Source of the DNA: Parapristionchus giblindavisi
Lineage: Eukaryota; Nematoda; Chromadorea; Rhabditida; Diplogasteridae
NCBI GenBank assembly: GCA_943737045.1
Contig: CALSFV010000367.1
Span: 1 to 64,000 of the forward strand
Direction of reading: 5' to 3'
DNA: 64,000 bases
Program-made: the position numbers and the translations under genes
Notes under the pieces: generated by a model
The model's input: the letters and a program-made list of their open reading frames with translations, nothing else
Databases searched by the model: none
What the model was told of the DNA's origin: nothing
In this document: positions 1 through 12,900 of the stretch, one piece after another
Layout: the number at the start of each line of letters is the position of its first letter
How positions within the stretch are numbered: the stretch's first letter is position 1

Positions 1-86
1 ATTGTCCCTGCTAATTTGACGCACCGCTCTGGCGCCATCCTCTCACTTCCAGAGTCTGCGAGAGCGTTTGGAAAGCGCGCAGAGGT
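1..86. mobile_element. hairpin family A-like remnant at window start
   Basis: GCTAATTTGACGCACCGCTCTGG and a TCTGCGAGAGCG stretch resemble family A, but the arms are poorly matched. Confidence 0.3.
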
Positions 87-171
87 TTAAAGGGAGCTCT
101 CTCGTTGTTAGATACGAGAGAAATAGTGTGCACACTGAAGAGACCATTGAGTGAGGCAACGCTTCCTTTAA
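87..171. mobile_element. hairpin family B copy, shortened
   Basis: TTAAAGGGAGCTCTCTCG at the left and GAGGCAACGCTTCCTTTAA at the right with GAGAAATAGTGTGCACAC inside; the left half is partly deleted. Confidence 0.6.
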
Positions 172-372
172 CTTCACAGAGTTGAAAAACACCGAGTGTT
201 AATTTGAGATAGATAAACTAGCTTTAGACCATAATCGTTATCATTTGTCGCGGCCTTGCCTCCTATCCCGTCATATATCATTCTCGAGATAATTTCGAGT
301 TAATTTGACCTTATCATTCATCCATCTTATCATATCTGGGTGGGTTATGCTAATTCCCGTAGACGTAAAGCA

Positions 373-463
373 TTCTCTCCCTCTCCCCTTCCCTCTCCCT
401 CTCCCTCTATACCTCTCCCTCCCTCTCCCTCTCTCCCTCTCCCTCTCCTTCTCTTTCTCTCTA
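373..463. repeat. CTCCCT low-complexity tract
   Basis: Polypyrimidine hexamer-like repeat; ORFs across it are artefacts. Confidence 0.85.
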
Positions 464-690
464 TCATGTACGTCTCCTCTACCAAGACGACACAAATATT
501 TGTCTGTCCTCTGGAAAAGATTGTTACAAGGAGAGAAAAGAAGGAGAAGGAGAAGATAAAGAAGTCACTGCTCCCCTCGGTTATCACTGCATTGAGACGA
601 ATTGCAACGCTGAGGGGTGAAAGCACCGAGGGGTGGATCCACTGAGGGCGGTAGTTTAGGATAACGCAGAGCGCTTTCGCGCATAGCGAT

Positions 691-756
691 GCATGCAACC
701 TCAGAACGCCCAGACTAATCTGTTCTTTAGTGACAGCCATTCCCTCCAAATGATGA
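691..756 (-). repeat. dispersed 60-bp repeat, copy 1
   Basis: The minus strand matches the plus strand at 16563-16622: GGGAATGG, then CACTAAA, then CAGATTAGTCTGGGCG and CTGAGG in the same order. Confidence 0.7.
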
Positions 757-761
757 AGGCC

Positions 762-885
762 TTATGCACCGTTACATTTGCCTTGCGTGCCTACGCCCCA
801 CAGTATAGACTCTATAGAACATTGTGGCCCCCCTCTGCCGCCTCGGATACGCGGCGGAGGGGGTTACGGCGTAAATGTAATGGCG
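762..885. mobile_element. hairpin family C copy
   Basis: CGTTACATTTGCCTTGCGTG at the left and GGGGTTACGGCGTAAATGTAA at the right, around a CTCTGCCGCC/GGCGGAGG GC-rich stem. Confidence 0.6.
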
Positions 886-1160
886 CTCAAGGGTTTGGTG
901 TGTTTTTCGATGAACAAACTCCGGCTATAATTGCGAAAGATGACAGTATTTCTTCATATATGTACCATTTTAAGATACCTCTGAGCGCTACATTCTCTCT
1001 CAATGATGAATTGATGCATAGTAATAACAAAACTGATCAGAGTAACTGACCATACGCGGTTAGACCACAATTTTCGACTTTTTTCATAAGATATACTCTC
1101 ACATCACATAATGTTTTCCAGTTCATTACTAGGGTGTAACCCACTGAAGGTGCTCTTTTT

Positions 1161-1355
1161 CATCTCCTCCCTCTACCTCTCCTTCTTCTCTCTCTCTCCT
1201 TTTCCTCTCTCTCTTTCTCCCTCTCCCTCTCCCCCTCTTCCTCTCCCTCTCTCTCCTCTCTCCTCCCTCTCTCCTCCCTCTCCCCCTCTTCCTCTCCCTC
1301 TCTCTCCTCTCTCCTCCCTCTCTCCTCCCTCTCCCTCTCCTCTTTTTCCTCCACC
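1161..1355. repeat. CT-rich low-complexity tract
   Basis: CTCTCC/CTCCCT repeats, with an internal duplication of a roughly 50-bp block (about 1223 and 1277). Confidence 0.85.
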
Positions 1356-1459
1356 CCACCCAATTCGGCTCCATTCTTTCGGCCCGACTCCCGCACTGTC
1401 TACTGTGTTCGATAGATACCACTACTCTATCGGTGTGAGGTCACTCCTGAGGCTCGAGA

Positions 1460-1632
1460 GGGCGAGGAGAGGTAGAAAAAGGAGAGGGAGAGGGAGAGGG
1501 AGAGGCAGAAAAAGGTAGAGGAAGAGGGAGAGGGAGATACAGAAAAAGGGAGAGGGAGAGGGAGAGGGAGAGGGAGAGGGAGAGGGAGAGGGAGAGGGAG
1601 AGGGAGAGGGACAAAAAGGGAGAGGGAGAGAG
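1460..1632. repeat. GGGAGA tandem tract
   Basis: Long pure run of GGGAGA (1549-1610). Together with the CT tract at 1161 it could form a large imperfect hairpin. Confidence 0.88.
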
Positions 1633-1749
1633 GGATCCCGCAAATGATAAAGGTCATCTGCATTGACCATCACCTTATCTGATCACAGATTATTCCATTC
1701 TCCTATGATGTCTCCATCGCCACTATACATCCAGTCCCTGATTTTCAAT

Positions 1750-1878
1750 GATTATCGATTTTTCACGTCAGTTTGCGATTCCCGGGTTACGGTAACGATT
1801 ATCGATTTTTCAGTTTGCGATTCCCGGGTTACGGTAACGATTATCGATTTTTCAGTTTGCGATTCCCGGGTTACGGTA
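1750..1878 (+). repeat. 42-bp tandem repeat, three units
   Basis: Units start at 1769, 1811 and 1853 (CAGTTTGCGATTCCCGGGTT...). Each unit contains TTACGGTAACG and ends in a polypyrimidine run plus CAG. Confidence 0.88.
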
Positions 1879-2124
1879 GGTGTACGGTATCTGTATTGTG
1901 CTCTATGTAGTTGATGTTTATCGAAATTGTTGAGAGCTCCACCTTTTCGCACAATCAATCTCTATCTTGTGAAAGAATGCGGTTCGATTTCTACCTCTGC
2001 CTCTCCTTCTCTCCCTCTCCCTCTACCTCTGCCTCCTTCATCTTCTTTCAATCATCTCTTTCTTATCCCATACCGGGTCGCATCTCCTCTCTTGATAGCG
2101 GTTTCTGCGCATTCGTCCTTTTCT

Positions 2125-2127
<3 letters not shown>

Positions 2128-2207
<80 letters not shown>

Positions 2208-2215
2208 TCTCCCCT
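2128..2215. repeat. (CT)n microsatellite
   Basis: About 38 uninterrupted CT units, the longest dinucleotide run in the window. Confidence 0.92.
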
Positions 2216-2334
2216 CTCTCTCTCACCCTATCTTTCTCACTTCTTCTCAATTTACGACCATGCTTCACTTCTTCTTCCGTTCTAATCTTGATCTCATCAC
2301 TCGCTCCACTTATACCGTTCCTTTTTTTCGATCT

Positions 2335-2640
2335 CCAGGACCTTAACGGCTAAGTCCGCCTTACTTAGCACTTAGTACTTAGCCTTACTTACCTTAAGCG
2401 CAAAGTACAAGAACGGTTAATGGTAAGTATTGCGATCTTAATCACTAAGTCTAAGACCCTTTGCGATAAGTACCTCGATCTTAACGTTTTGTCTTGTCGT
2501 TCGAATCGTTCGCAACGAATCGCGACTTTAAACACTAAGCCCCATTACAGTAAGTTCGCGATCCTAAGCGCTAAGTACAAGCCCTTAAAGGGGGTAAGGC
2601 CATCCATCCTTGATGCGCAATAGCTATCACATTAAGTCTG
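2335..2640. other. CTTAAG/CTTAGT motif-rich stretch upstream of myotactin
   Basis: Same motif type that fills many introns downstream, here outside any exon pair I can see. It might mark an unseen upstream non-coding intron. Confidence 0.4.
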
Positions 2641-3261
2641 TTCTCTTCTATTCAATTCTCTCTCCATGAATAGGCTACTGCTATTGTAATCGCTTTCCAA
2701 ATGTTTCTTTTACTTCTCCTTGACTTTCTTTTATGCGGCTGTTCTGTCCTTTGAACTACCGTATCCTTTGATCCTTGATCCTTGATCTACCGTATCCTTT
2801 GATCTACCGTATCCTTTGAATTACAGTGCATTAATCGTCTACCGTATTCCATTTCATGTTAACTATAGTATAACTGTATTATCGATTTTTTTCTTTCTAA
2901 CTATGAGCATTTTGGTTACGAGTTATGCTAATGACAATGTAGTGCAAAAGATCGTTATTCTGGCAATAATGACATGCTCTACCATTTTGCGTACGGTAGA
3001 CCTTCGTGATAGAGAGAAGGGGGGCAATGCGAGAGAAGAAGAAGAAGGAGAGGGAGAGGGAGCGGGAGCCGGTAGCAAAGATACTTTTCCGCGTTCCCTT
3101 ACTTTTCCGTATATCCCTCCGTTTGCCACATCATTTTCACATTCCTAAGGGGTTCGATACTATATTTCCATCTTTTTCGTTTGCCTACAAATCTATAAAT
3201 TACAATCTCACATCTTCTCATCCCATATTTTTTCTATAGCTCATCTATCATTGCCTTCAGT
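2641..3261. other. upstream region without recognisable gene
   Basis: AT-rich, with CTTTGATCTACCGTATC repeats at 2762-2820 and a short GAGAGGGAG tract near 3035-3070. No coding signal seen. Confidence 0.5.
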
Positions 3262-3391
3262 CTCTCTCCCTTTATCTCTCTCTCCCTCTCCTTCTCCCTC
3301 TCCCTCTCCCTCCTTCTCTCTCTCTCCCTCTCTCTCCTTCTCTCTCTCTCCTTCTCTCTCTCTCTCCCTCTCTCTTTCTCTCTCTCTCCCC
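3262..3391. repeat. CT-rich low-complexity tract
   Basis: CTCTCCCT/CTTCTC repeats about 480 bp before the myotactin start. Confidence 0.85.
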
Positions 3392-3647
3392 TAAATCACT
3401 TCCGATTTGATTTGATCACGCATCGATAACATTTATCTTCATTCCTTACTTTATCCCATCTACTACTATTACTACTTACTATACGTTCTTACCAGTTAGA
3501 GAGACAACCTCCTTATGTGATAGCGTAGACTAGTTTTATACTTTCTGACCGTGAATTCATCATCTAGAACTATTGTCCAATCATGTAGCAATTCGCTTTG
3601 TCGTGATTATTCTCGTGTTGGTCAGAGAGCAGTTTAAAAAATGCAAA

Positions 3648-3750
3648 TGCACACATCGATTTTGAAACTCTTCACGCTCTGATCACACTCTCTCGCAGAC
3701 AAAGAAAGCGAGAGAGCGGTGCTATAGCGGAGAGTGCTCTCTGGCAAACG
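3648..3750. mobile_element. hairpin family A fragment upstream of myotactin
   Basis: Retains GAAACTCTTCACGCTCTG and CTCTCTCGCAGACAAAGAAA with its matching GCGAGAGAG arm; the right terminal repeat is lost. It lies about 120 bp before the start codon, within the putative promoter or outron. Confidence 0.5.
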
Positions 3751-3796
3751 ATCCGCAATCGAAACAGTACGGTCATTTATTGCTCATCGTGTCGTG

Positions 3797-3866
3797 GTTC
3801 AATCAATACTGTCCCTAATCAATCAATAATATCTCAGATCAATCAATAATCCCTACCTGATTCAGG
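3797..3866 (+). promoter_or_regulatory. candidate outron and spliced-leader acceptor before myotactin ATG
   Basis: Positions 3797-3850 hold three near-copies of an AATCAATCAATAAT motif, AT-rich as outrons usually are. TTCAG at 3861-3865 is followed two bases later by the ATG. Nematode genes often receive a spliced leader at such a site. Inference only. Confidence 0.4.
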
Positions 3867-3942
3867 ATGGGCGCATTCTCGAGGGGAGTAGTCGGCCTAC
3901 TCCTACTCGTCGCAGCGACTTCCATCGCTCACCAGGAAACAT
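3867..3942 (+). CDS. let-805: myotactin exon 1: start codon and signal peptide
   Basis: Encodes MGAFSRGVVGLLLLVAATSI followed by AHQET, a classic secretory signal with a Leu/Val core and likely cleavage near Ala22. The exon ends in phase 1 at a GTAAGT donor. It joins directly, in frame, to the exon at 6635 across a 2.7-kb intron. The ATG was chosen because it opens the signal peptide and lies two bases after a TTCAG at 3861-3865 that can serve as a spliced-leader acceptor. Confidence 0.88.
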
Positions 3943-6900
3943 GTAAGTAACTTAACTAACTAAGTTATCGTAAGTCTACCTAAGTAATCTTAAGTATCGC
4001 TAAGTCTTCTTAAGTCCGGATAAGCAATCTTATGTCTCGCTAGGAAACCTTAAGTCGGCTTCAGTCATTTTGACTCGTTATTAGGGGAGATTCTTATAGA
4101 TCTCATGCTCTGTAAAAGTTGCGAAAAGAAACGAAAATCAGAGACAATTCTCCTTGTTTACATGATCTCTCGCCTTTTTTGTTTTCTTTTCGTTAGTTTT
4201 GAACATGAACACATAACACGCATCCTTTGTCTATCGTCTCTTCATACCACGTACTATTCCTCTTTTCTCTGCCAGAGGGTACATTGCCCATTGAAGAGGC
4301 AGTTGCACCAGTCTTCCGTTATAGGCCATTCCTCCTTGCCAAAGCATTTGTCCACAGTCTTTCGTTATTGAAACTTTATTTCAGTCGTTATCCCATTTCC
4401 AACAGCCCGTGTAATATAGTTTATTTAAATAGTTTATTTAAAATAAATATACTGTGTTGTGCAGTGGACAAGGTGTCTGCGTTAACTTCGTCTCTTGATG
4501 GTGTAGTGGTCTATGGCGCTCTCGAAGACTTTATTTCCAGTGATGTATTAAAGGGAGCATCACCTCTCGCAAAAGGTCTCTACATAGTGGACATTATTTC
4601 ACTGTTCTCTAGCAACGAGAGAGCATTGTACATCGAAGAAACCATTGAGAGAGGTTACGCACCCTTTAAAGCGACACCCCAAGCTAATTTGAAACTCTCC
4701 GCTCTGGCCACACTCTCTCGCTTTCTTTGTCTACGAGAGAGTATTGCCAATGCGGAGAGTAACAATAGCTTGGGGTATGACTTTAAGATTATAAATAAGA
4801 ATAAGATTAGGAAACACTGTGCGAAAGGCTCTCTAACTCAAAGCTAGTCGTATTGATTCTTATCACTGAATTTACTATTGTGGCCAGTTTAGATTTGTTC
4901 CATCTCCTCTATCTATTTCTCTCTATAGAGTTGTAGTGCGTGATTGTGGCCGCTTTATCGTTTTGTCGCCATCATTCCTTATATCACCTCTACCTCTCCC
5001 TCTATCCCTCCCTCTCCCTCTCCCTCTCTCCCATCAACTAATCAACTCTCTCCCGACAGTAGCTGCCCCCTCTCAAGGTTCAGGGTCACCACCCCAAACC
5101 CTCTACCCAGTTACAATGATGATGAAGAAGATGAAGAAGATAATGATTAGATCGATTGCGATCAAGACACTGTGGTTATCCAAACCTACATGAACCCGGA
5201 GCGGGAACCCCCAGAAAAAACCGTAACCCAGATCGGGAACCACCGGGAAAAAACCGAAAAACCACACCCGAGAACTGCGCTAAAAGATGTTTATCTGACC
5301 TTAATCGTTCTGAGTTTTTGCTAAGAACAATTTTCTTGCATTTACTGATCGCGGCCAGATAAAACTGTTGCGTGTTGTGCATATCAGGTCATCTACTACT
5401 TACTAAAGGGACCCCTAAAAATGGAGGACCTCGAATCTATGCAAATTCATAACATAAAACACTGGATCGTATTTATTTGTAGATATATTAAATTTTTTTA
5501 ATAGTTTCTCTTCCAATACAACCAATTTTAAAACCAATCCTTCATTACTTTAACTCCAATATTGTTTATTCAAGCGATACGTGATGTGCAAGAAATTAGC
5601 ATGACCATTCATTGATCCCTTGGTGTAGTGGTAGAGATATCCAAAACAAACCTAGTTCTCTTTTTGGTCTCAAAGTTTGCTCCCGAAAATATTCGCGATA
5701 CTACAATTTTAATGATCTCTTCATAAGGCAATGCTCTCTCGTGGTTAGAGAACGGAGAAATAGTGTGTGATTTGAAGAGGGTGACGAGAACGACTTTACA
5801 TTTTTTTAACATTTAATAACTTTATCGAGATCAGCTAAGCGATGGGCCACCGGATCTGTAGTGATATGAGATGGTTCCAATGATCCTTCTCTCTTGCACT
5901 GTTCATAAAGCCTGGTCCATCTCAATTCGGGCCTTCCTCTTCATCGATTTGGTCCTTCTGGGTGCCAGTTAGCTCAGAACAGCTTAGATCGTGATATACT
6001 TAACTGTTTTTTGGCTGCTCTTGACTTCAGTAGTAAGTGGGGTGGGTGTGAGGATCGCGTCGGATAAGCGCGAGAGAGTGTGAACAAGTGAGAGAGCGCC
6101 AGACAGTACAACAGTGCGAGAGAGCGCACGATCGCGAGAGGGCGCGGGAGTAGTTCAAACACTCTGATACAACACTGCGTGGGATTATCCCCCCTCACTG
6201 TCTCTGTCTGACTGTCTGCGCTCTCTCCGTCTGCCGTGCACTCTCGCGGGCTCATTCCTTCCGTTTCTTCTGTATTCTCAAGCAATGATTGAAGAAAAGC
6301 GAGTGAGTGAGGAGAAGAAACATGTGAGACAATGCATGCGACAATATTGATTGACAAATCTAGCGTTTTATTGACAGATTCGATGATAAACTGGCAATTT
6401 TAACGCTAAAATGGCTATTATTGACCGAGAATTCAGTCAATGAGAGCCACTGCTTGCGCAGTTTTAGCGAGAGCTTCCAGGGCTCCTTCGTCTCTGAATT
6501 AATCTAGGATTGTTTCATCAATTGCTATTCGAAATTATCAAAGTGTAATATGTAATTCGGGCAAAACTAGCGAAAATTTGAAGTAAAATTCCGAGTTTTT
6601 CTGGAAAATTCTGGAAAAATTGAAAAATTTTCAGCAGTGCGCGTGAGCCGCTCGAAGCGAGCAGCAGAGAGCCTATTGACCGTGGAATGGGAGGGCATCC
6701 AGACCGGCGACCATCCCGAATCAGACGTTAAAGGATTCCTGGTAGAATACAGGTTTGTAGTTTGATCTTTGATCTTTGATCTTTGATCCCTGATCGTTTG
6801 CAGACAAGAACGCGAGAACCTCTGGCAGGTACACGCTGGCATCATACCCTACAAGGGACCCAATCATCAGTACCGAGTGCAGGTACGAGCAAAGATCAAA

Positions 6901-9900
6901 GATCAAAGATCAGAGATCAAAATTCAGATCGCAAAGTTGCCCACGAACACCGCGTACTTTGTGCGCATCAAGGTGTTGGGAAGCAACAATGAGGTCATCG
7001 TGGAGACGCCCGAGATCAGAGCGAGAAACGAGATCGTCTCGTACAAGTGCGATCCCGGTGAGTTGTATGCGCCATGTAAAAGTAGTGAAAAGAAAAGAAA
7101 ATTGAGAAAAGAACTCTCTTCTTTTTGCACGCTATCTCGCCTCTTTTTCTTTTCTTTTCGTGGCTTTTAATCACGATAACCCATATGAAATTTGTTTTTC
7201 AAAACCACCTAGTGTTATAATATCATTAATATATCATTAAAATACAATGAATACGGTCGAAAATAAACCCAACAAAAGTGGGTTTAAATATGTTTTCCAT
7301 AGAGTGGTTAGACATAAATCTTGGAAATAAATCCTTAAAATTGGTTAACTAATTAACCAGTTAACCAACCACTCTCCGTTCAGATGAGTTGACCGCTCCC
7401 CGCTCCCCAGTCGTGACCAAGGCTGGCGCATACTCCATCGCCATTGAGTGGCAAGAGCCCGAGTGCGGAATGATCGGAGAATATCAGGTACATTGGGTAT
7501 AACGGGCGCGGGATTGGGTTTGGTCAACCGTTGGGTAAAGGATGGGTTTGGGCTTTTGCAAAGCTCCGTTCAAAAATTGCGAAAAGAAAGGAATTGGAGA
7601 AAATTTTCCCCATTTTCGAGCATCAGGTTACAAAGAAACTCTCTCAAAATTAATGCTCTCTCGCTTGTCTGACTTAAAAAAGGCTTTCAGCAGAATACTG
7701 TGTATTGGGTGCACATTATTTGGGGTGACCAATCACGTTAGTTCAATCATAAGAGAGCATGCACAATAAGCCGGGAAATAGGAATTATTACACCATAAAT
7801 AATTGTGTAAGAAATATATGGTATAGTCTACGCATACAGCGCCTATAAATAGTAGGTGTATTCAAATAGCGATCACCGGACTGGGAAAATGATCAGCGCG
7901 TAAGTTCGAAATAACATGAGTAGAGAAACGAGGCGAGGGTGATCGAAGCGTGGCGCATTGGTAAGATGGCCGCCTCTCCTCCCAAAGGGTAAGGGTTCGA
8001 ATCCCGACCGGAGTTTTCACTTCATCCCTTATTGTACACTCTGAACTAACGTGCAATGATTGTTTCAGCTCGAGCTAATCGGCGTCGATGCTCCATTCGA
8101 TCTCCACAGACAGACCGTCACCAAGCCCTCGGTGTCCATCACTGGTATTCTACCCGGAACCATGTACAACTTCCGGTCAGTGGTTATCTATTTTGTGACC
8201 TATATCTTATGTATGTAACCTATTTTTCCTTTTTTTGCAATCAATGCGACGGAATGTAAATTAAATATTCAGATTTCTAAAAATCTGATTCTTTTCACTA
8301 TTTTCCATTGAAAAAAAATATAAACACATATTGTAGTGAATAAATAGAAATATGTCATCATTTTTTGACATTCTGTTTTCCTAATTTATATCACATAAAC
8401 GATTACAGTGTTCGCGCTGCCGACCGTAACCGCAAATTCGGCCCATGGTCCGAGCTGCTCACGGCCACCACTGAGGGACACAGTAAGTGTTTTGTGCAAA
8501 TTTCGATATCCGCAAATTTGAATTTGAATATTTTTATTTCATAATTATTTTTAATTTTAATAATTATAACTTTAGAAACCGCCGAGATCAATGACATTCG
8601 TGTCGTTTATCAGTCCGAGGGAGAGATTCAGATCGAATGGTCGCCAATGGATCATGAGAAGATGCAGAATTATGAGGTACAGTGCAATGATCTTTGATCT
8701 TTGATCTTTGATCTCTCGGTCGACCATTTCGTCATCTAAAATTCATGTGCAACGACATAATAGTGCTGAGAGGATTTTAATCAATTCTGAATGATGAAGT
8801 CATAATCAAAATATTTTTTGCAAACGAAATAAAGTATGATATAATTTTGTCGTCTACTAAACCACGGAACTCCATTGCCTTTACCCTTCACTATTCATTT
8901 TTTCAACTGTTTTATCAATAAATAAATAAATACCGTTCAAGGTCATGCTAACCGAGGCGGGTGGAGACGAGGCCGATCAGCCCAAGCGCGTGGAGCGCAT
9001 CCGTCTGCCCGCCGGCGTCCACTCCTTCATTCTCACCACACTCAAGCCTAACACTAAGTAAGTGACCTTAGATGACCTTAACGACTAATTAAGTGACTTT
9101 AGATGACCTTATCCAATAAGTAAGTCACCTTAACGATGACCTTAACCACTCAGTGAGTGACCTTAAAGACCTCAAAAACCTTAAAGGCCTTAAAGACCTT
9201 AAAGACGTTGACCTTAAAGACCCTAGACCCTAAGACCCTAGACCCTAACGATGACCTTAACCACTAAGTAAGATGACTTAAGACTTAACGACCCTAACTT
9301 ATCAGGTACCACATCGGAGTCGCCGCTATCGCTGATCGCGAGCCCATCAGAGTATCGCGTGTTGACGCCTCCACCGGCACTGTGCCAGTCAAGGACTGGA
9401 AGGAGGACTTGAAGGTTTGATCTTTGATCTTTGGACTTTGATCATTGATCTTTAAAGGTATCAACTGATGACGAGGGTCTGTTCACCGTTCACTGGGATC
9501 TTCCGGCTGACGTCAAGGCCGATCACTTCGTCGTTGAGTACCGTCTGCCCAACGAAACCGTATGGAGGACCGGAGATACGGTAGCTTATCGATTTTTAGC
9601 GTAATCGGAACTTAGTGAACATCGCCAAACTTTTATATTCTTTGATTCGGAAACTTCGTGGTATTTGCCCGTCGTTTTCGAGTTTCTGCTAAGGGACAAT
9701 AAAAATTTTGCCGGCAACTAAGCGGTAGAGAGTAAAAAACAAAATAACTAAAATATCAAGAACAACATTTATTTGAGAGCAAAATATTTTTAAAAATTTA
9801 TATTTTAATATATTCAGGTGGACGTTGGCACCGGCCACCAGTTCACCGTTCCTCTTCACGGACTGTCAACCGTATCCGTGTACGGAGTTCGTGTCACCAT

Positions 9901-12900
9901 TGTCGACAAGGATGGTAAGCGAGCAAAGAGCAAAGATCAAAGATTAACGATAATAATAATATCTTTATGTGGGTTTCATGTACAGGGTGATCAAGAATTA
10001 CGAAAACTCACTTTCTGAGTCTGCCAGCAATTTTGTAGCGCATGGTTCGCGCTCGAGACATTTTATTTTTCAAGTGCAACTATTCATCGTATCAACAATC
10101 GTAGTTTTGTTCCATTTTATTGGTTTTCAGGGATATGACGGGGTGCGACTGATACGCTGCATGAGCAGGTAATGCATAAAATGGACATCGTTCGGCGGCT
10201 CAAGGCGTACAAGAGATTTGTTTCTGCGACAATAAAACAGTACAACCAACTTGGTACCACTGCTGACCATGATGTAACACGCAGGAAACCCACCTTCCTC
10301 ATCAGGAAGAACACGATAATGGACAAATATCGGATAAACGGAAATCCTCAGAGGACGATGAGAAAAATGTTCAGGGAGAACATGATATCTGTTAGATCAA
10401 TGTGAAACACCGTCAGACGCTCACTCAGGGTCACCACAAATCACATGTGAAAAACCGTTCTATCTGAAAACAATAGACGAGTATGGTTCATGAAGTGTAA
10501 AGAGCTGCTGGCGCGCACGCACATCGTCGAGTGCTTGGTGATAGTCTTCTTTGACGAGTAGCTGTTCACGATTGAGTAGGCCCACAACCGCCAAAATGGT
10601 AGTGTACTTGCATTGACTTCCCATCAAGCCGTTCAGCTTGATTTTTACGCTCAACCGAACCGCTCACCCCGAATAGGTCATGTTTTTGCTTGTCATGTGC
10701 GCGTGCTTTAAGACTTCCCTTGTTTTCGTAGATCCAGGCTTAAAAATAAACAAGAAATTCTTCTTGCAAAAAATCTTCTAGACGTGCTGGAGCAGCGGTC
10801 CTAGAGGTACTTGAAAACAATCAATGGTGCCACCAGCCCGATTCTACCATTGCCCACAAGGCAAGATTGTCCAGAAGTGGTGTAAGGACAAGATGCAAGC
10901 GTTCGACAGCTCCTCAGATTGCCCGTCCTGCTCACTGAGCTTGAATACGCTCAACTACTGAATGTGGGCTGTTGTGGAGGCCAATACTTGTTCTCATTCC
11001 CATAAGAATTTGGAGTCGCTCAATAATGTTCTCGTGGAGCTATGGATCAAATTAGACGCTTCTACGAGCGTGCTGTGATAGGTCCTCGCCCCACTCTTCT
11101 GAAGGCCGCCATAAAAGCAAAAGGAGGGCTAATCGAGAAGTAATTGTTGATTGTGAAATGTTATGTTATTGTTGAATAAATATTACCATCTGAACTTCAT
11201 GGATGTACTACACATGAAATAAGAGCGAAATTAAAAGTCTTCGTAATTCTTGATCACCCTATAAGAATGATAATGATATACATAGAGAAATGCATTAGGG
11301 ACACATAAATACAATACCACAACGAGGTAGTAAGGTTTAACGATCAAAGATCAAAGTTTAAATGTCAGGAAACGCCGTCGCCCGTACCGAAGAGACCACG
11401 GTAGGAACGGCCGCCACCACTTCCTGTCTCGGACTCGCCGGACTTCCTAGTGAGGTCAGTGATGACCCTAGACTTAACCTTATGACCTTAAGAGCTTAAA
11501 GGGAGCGTAACCTCTCTCAACAGTCTCTTCCACGCACAATGCTCTCTCGTTGTAAGAGAACAGAGAAATAGTGTGCGTAATGAAGAGACCATTGAGTGAG
11601 GTTACGCTCCCTTTAAGTACGGATCAAGGCGGACTTAACTTAGCTAAGTCGTTTAGGTCAACGCTGAATCGGCTGGATACGGCAGTCTTCGTTTCACATG
11701 GAGAAAGCCCGACTGTGACGAGAGCAACGCCCCGATTGATGGTTACGAGTACATGGTAACTTAATGACCTTAACTGCTAAGTACTGCCTTAAGAGCTTGA
11801 GAGTTAAGAGCTTAAGAGCTTAAGAGCTAAGGTCATAAGTGTATTTTAAGTTGTGGGATTCGTCCGCCCAGCCTCCTCAGGCTGCTTCGTACGTTGGCAA
11901 CAATGCTGTAGTGCGTTCGGACCTCAAGCCGAACAAGCTCTACTCATTCAAGGTTTGCGGTCTTAACGGCCTTAGCACTTGCCTTAATACTTAAGTTATG
12001 ACCTTAACTAAGTAAGTCTTAAGGTCCGCTCTCGTTCCGGAAATGGCCACTCCGCCTGGTCACCTATCACCCAAGTTGAGACGAGCGCCACTAGCGTCCA
12101 TGGTAAGTCGTCCTTTAGGTGCTAAGTAACGCTAAGATCTAAGTGACTACGGTGATGAAGTCAGGACTTACTAAGTTTGGGTTTACTAAGTCTTAAGGTG
12201 ATGGTGTCTTGCTTACTAACGGTGGTGCACGGCGAGTGAAGAGACAGGAGCACAATCTTATTCACGGTACTGATAATGCATGTTCCGATTCTAACCATGT
12301 TCAAATAACATGTTCTAACTCTAACCATGTTCTAACCCACCCTCTAGCCTAACATTACTAATTGATATTTTGCAAGTTTTATTCACTTCAATATTCAGAG
12401 TCAATCAACCCCTGTTCATAATTATTTTAGCATTACAGACTGTTCTAACACTTTCTAACACGTTCTAACGTGTTATTATTAACTATTCTAACATTTTTGA
12501 TTGATTAGACTCCCGTAACCTCTACCAACTCCGAATGATTCTGCATCCTCCCGATGCATTCCTCGCGTGGACACCTCTCGTCGACCCCCGACATATCTCT
12601 CATTTCAAGTATGGTCTTTGGTCTTTGGTTTTTGATCTTTGTTGTGATGCATGCATACAGGCTGGCGATGAAAGAGGCGGGCGCGACCCGCTGGACTCGG
12701 TACCAGGCCGGTCCCGCCTACTTCCAGTGTCCGCAGGGCGTCGGCACCACCGGCGAGTTCTGCCATCGACTCAACAACGTCTTCCACGGCGTGCACTATC
12801 TAGCTAGAGTGCGTGGTTTGATTTGCGTGTTTTGTGTGTGTGGTGCGCCGAGTGCGATCGACCTTTCTCATTCCTAGGTCACTTACAACACCACCAATGG

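Larger units (their letters stand above)
3943..6634. other. myotactin intron 1 (2.7 kb)
   Basis: Holds CTTAAG-type sequence (3943-4080), one B and one A hairpin copy, a CTCCCT tract (4985-5035) and a B fragment. Open frames at 4227-4847 and 5041-5150 are not needed to join exons 1 and 2. Confidence 0.55.

Noticed and set aside
305..645. overlapping ORFs rich in Ser/Pro/Leu or Arg/Glu
   Set aside because: Produced by CTCCCT/GGGAGA low-complexity DNA; the same applies to ORFs at 1111-1663, 1911-2285, 43461-43674, 55231-55434, 56825-57310 and 61010-61537.
4227..4847. 206-residue plus-strand ORF with an acceptor-like site at 4462
   Set aside because: It runs straight through a family B and a family A hairpin; exon 1 joins in frame directly to the FN3 exon at 6635 without it.
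5041..5290. acidic stretch (YNDDEEDEEDND) and downstream open frames as possible early exons
   Set aside because: No frame-compatible pair of splice sites that connects to exons 1 and 2.
5605..5690. third tRNA-like site (TGGTGTAGTGG at 5620)
   Set aside because: No B box or cloverleaf follows at a suitable distance.
9061..9300. regular short repeats that could suggest a CRISPR array
   Set aside because: Units are degenerate, contiguous and bounded by splice sites in a eukaryotic gene; there are no spacers.
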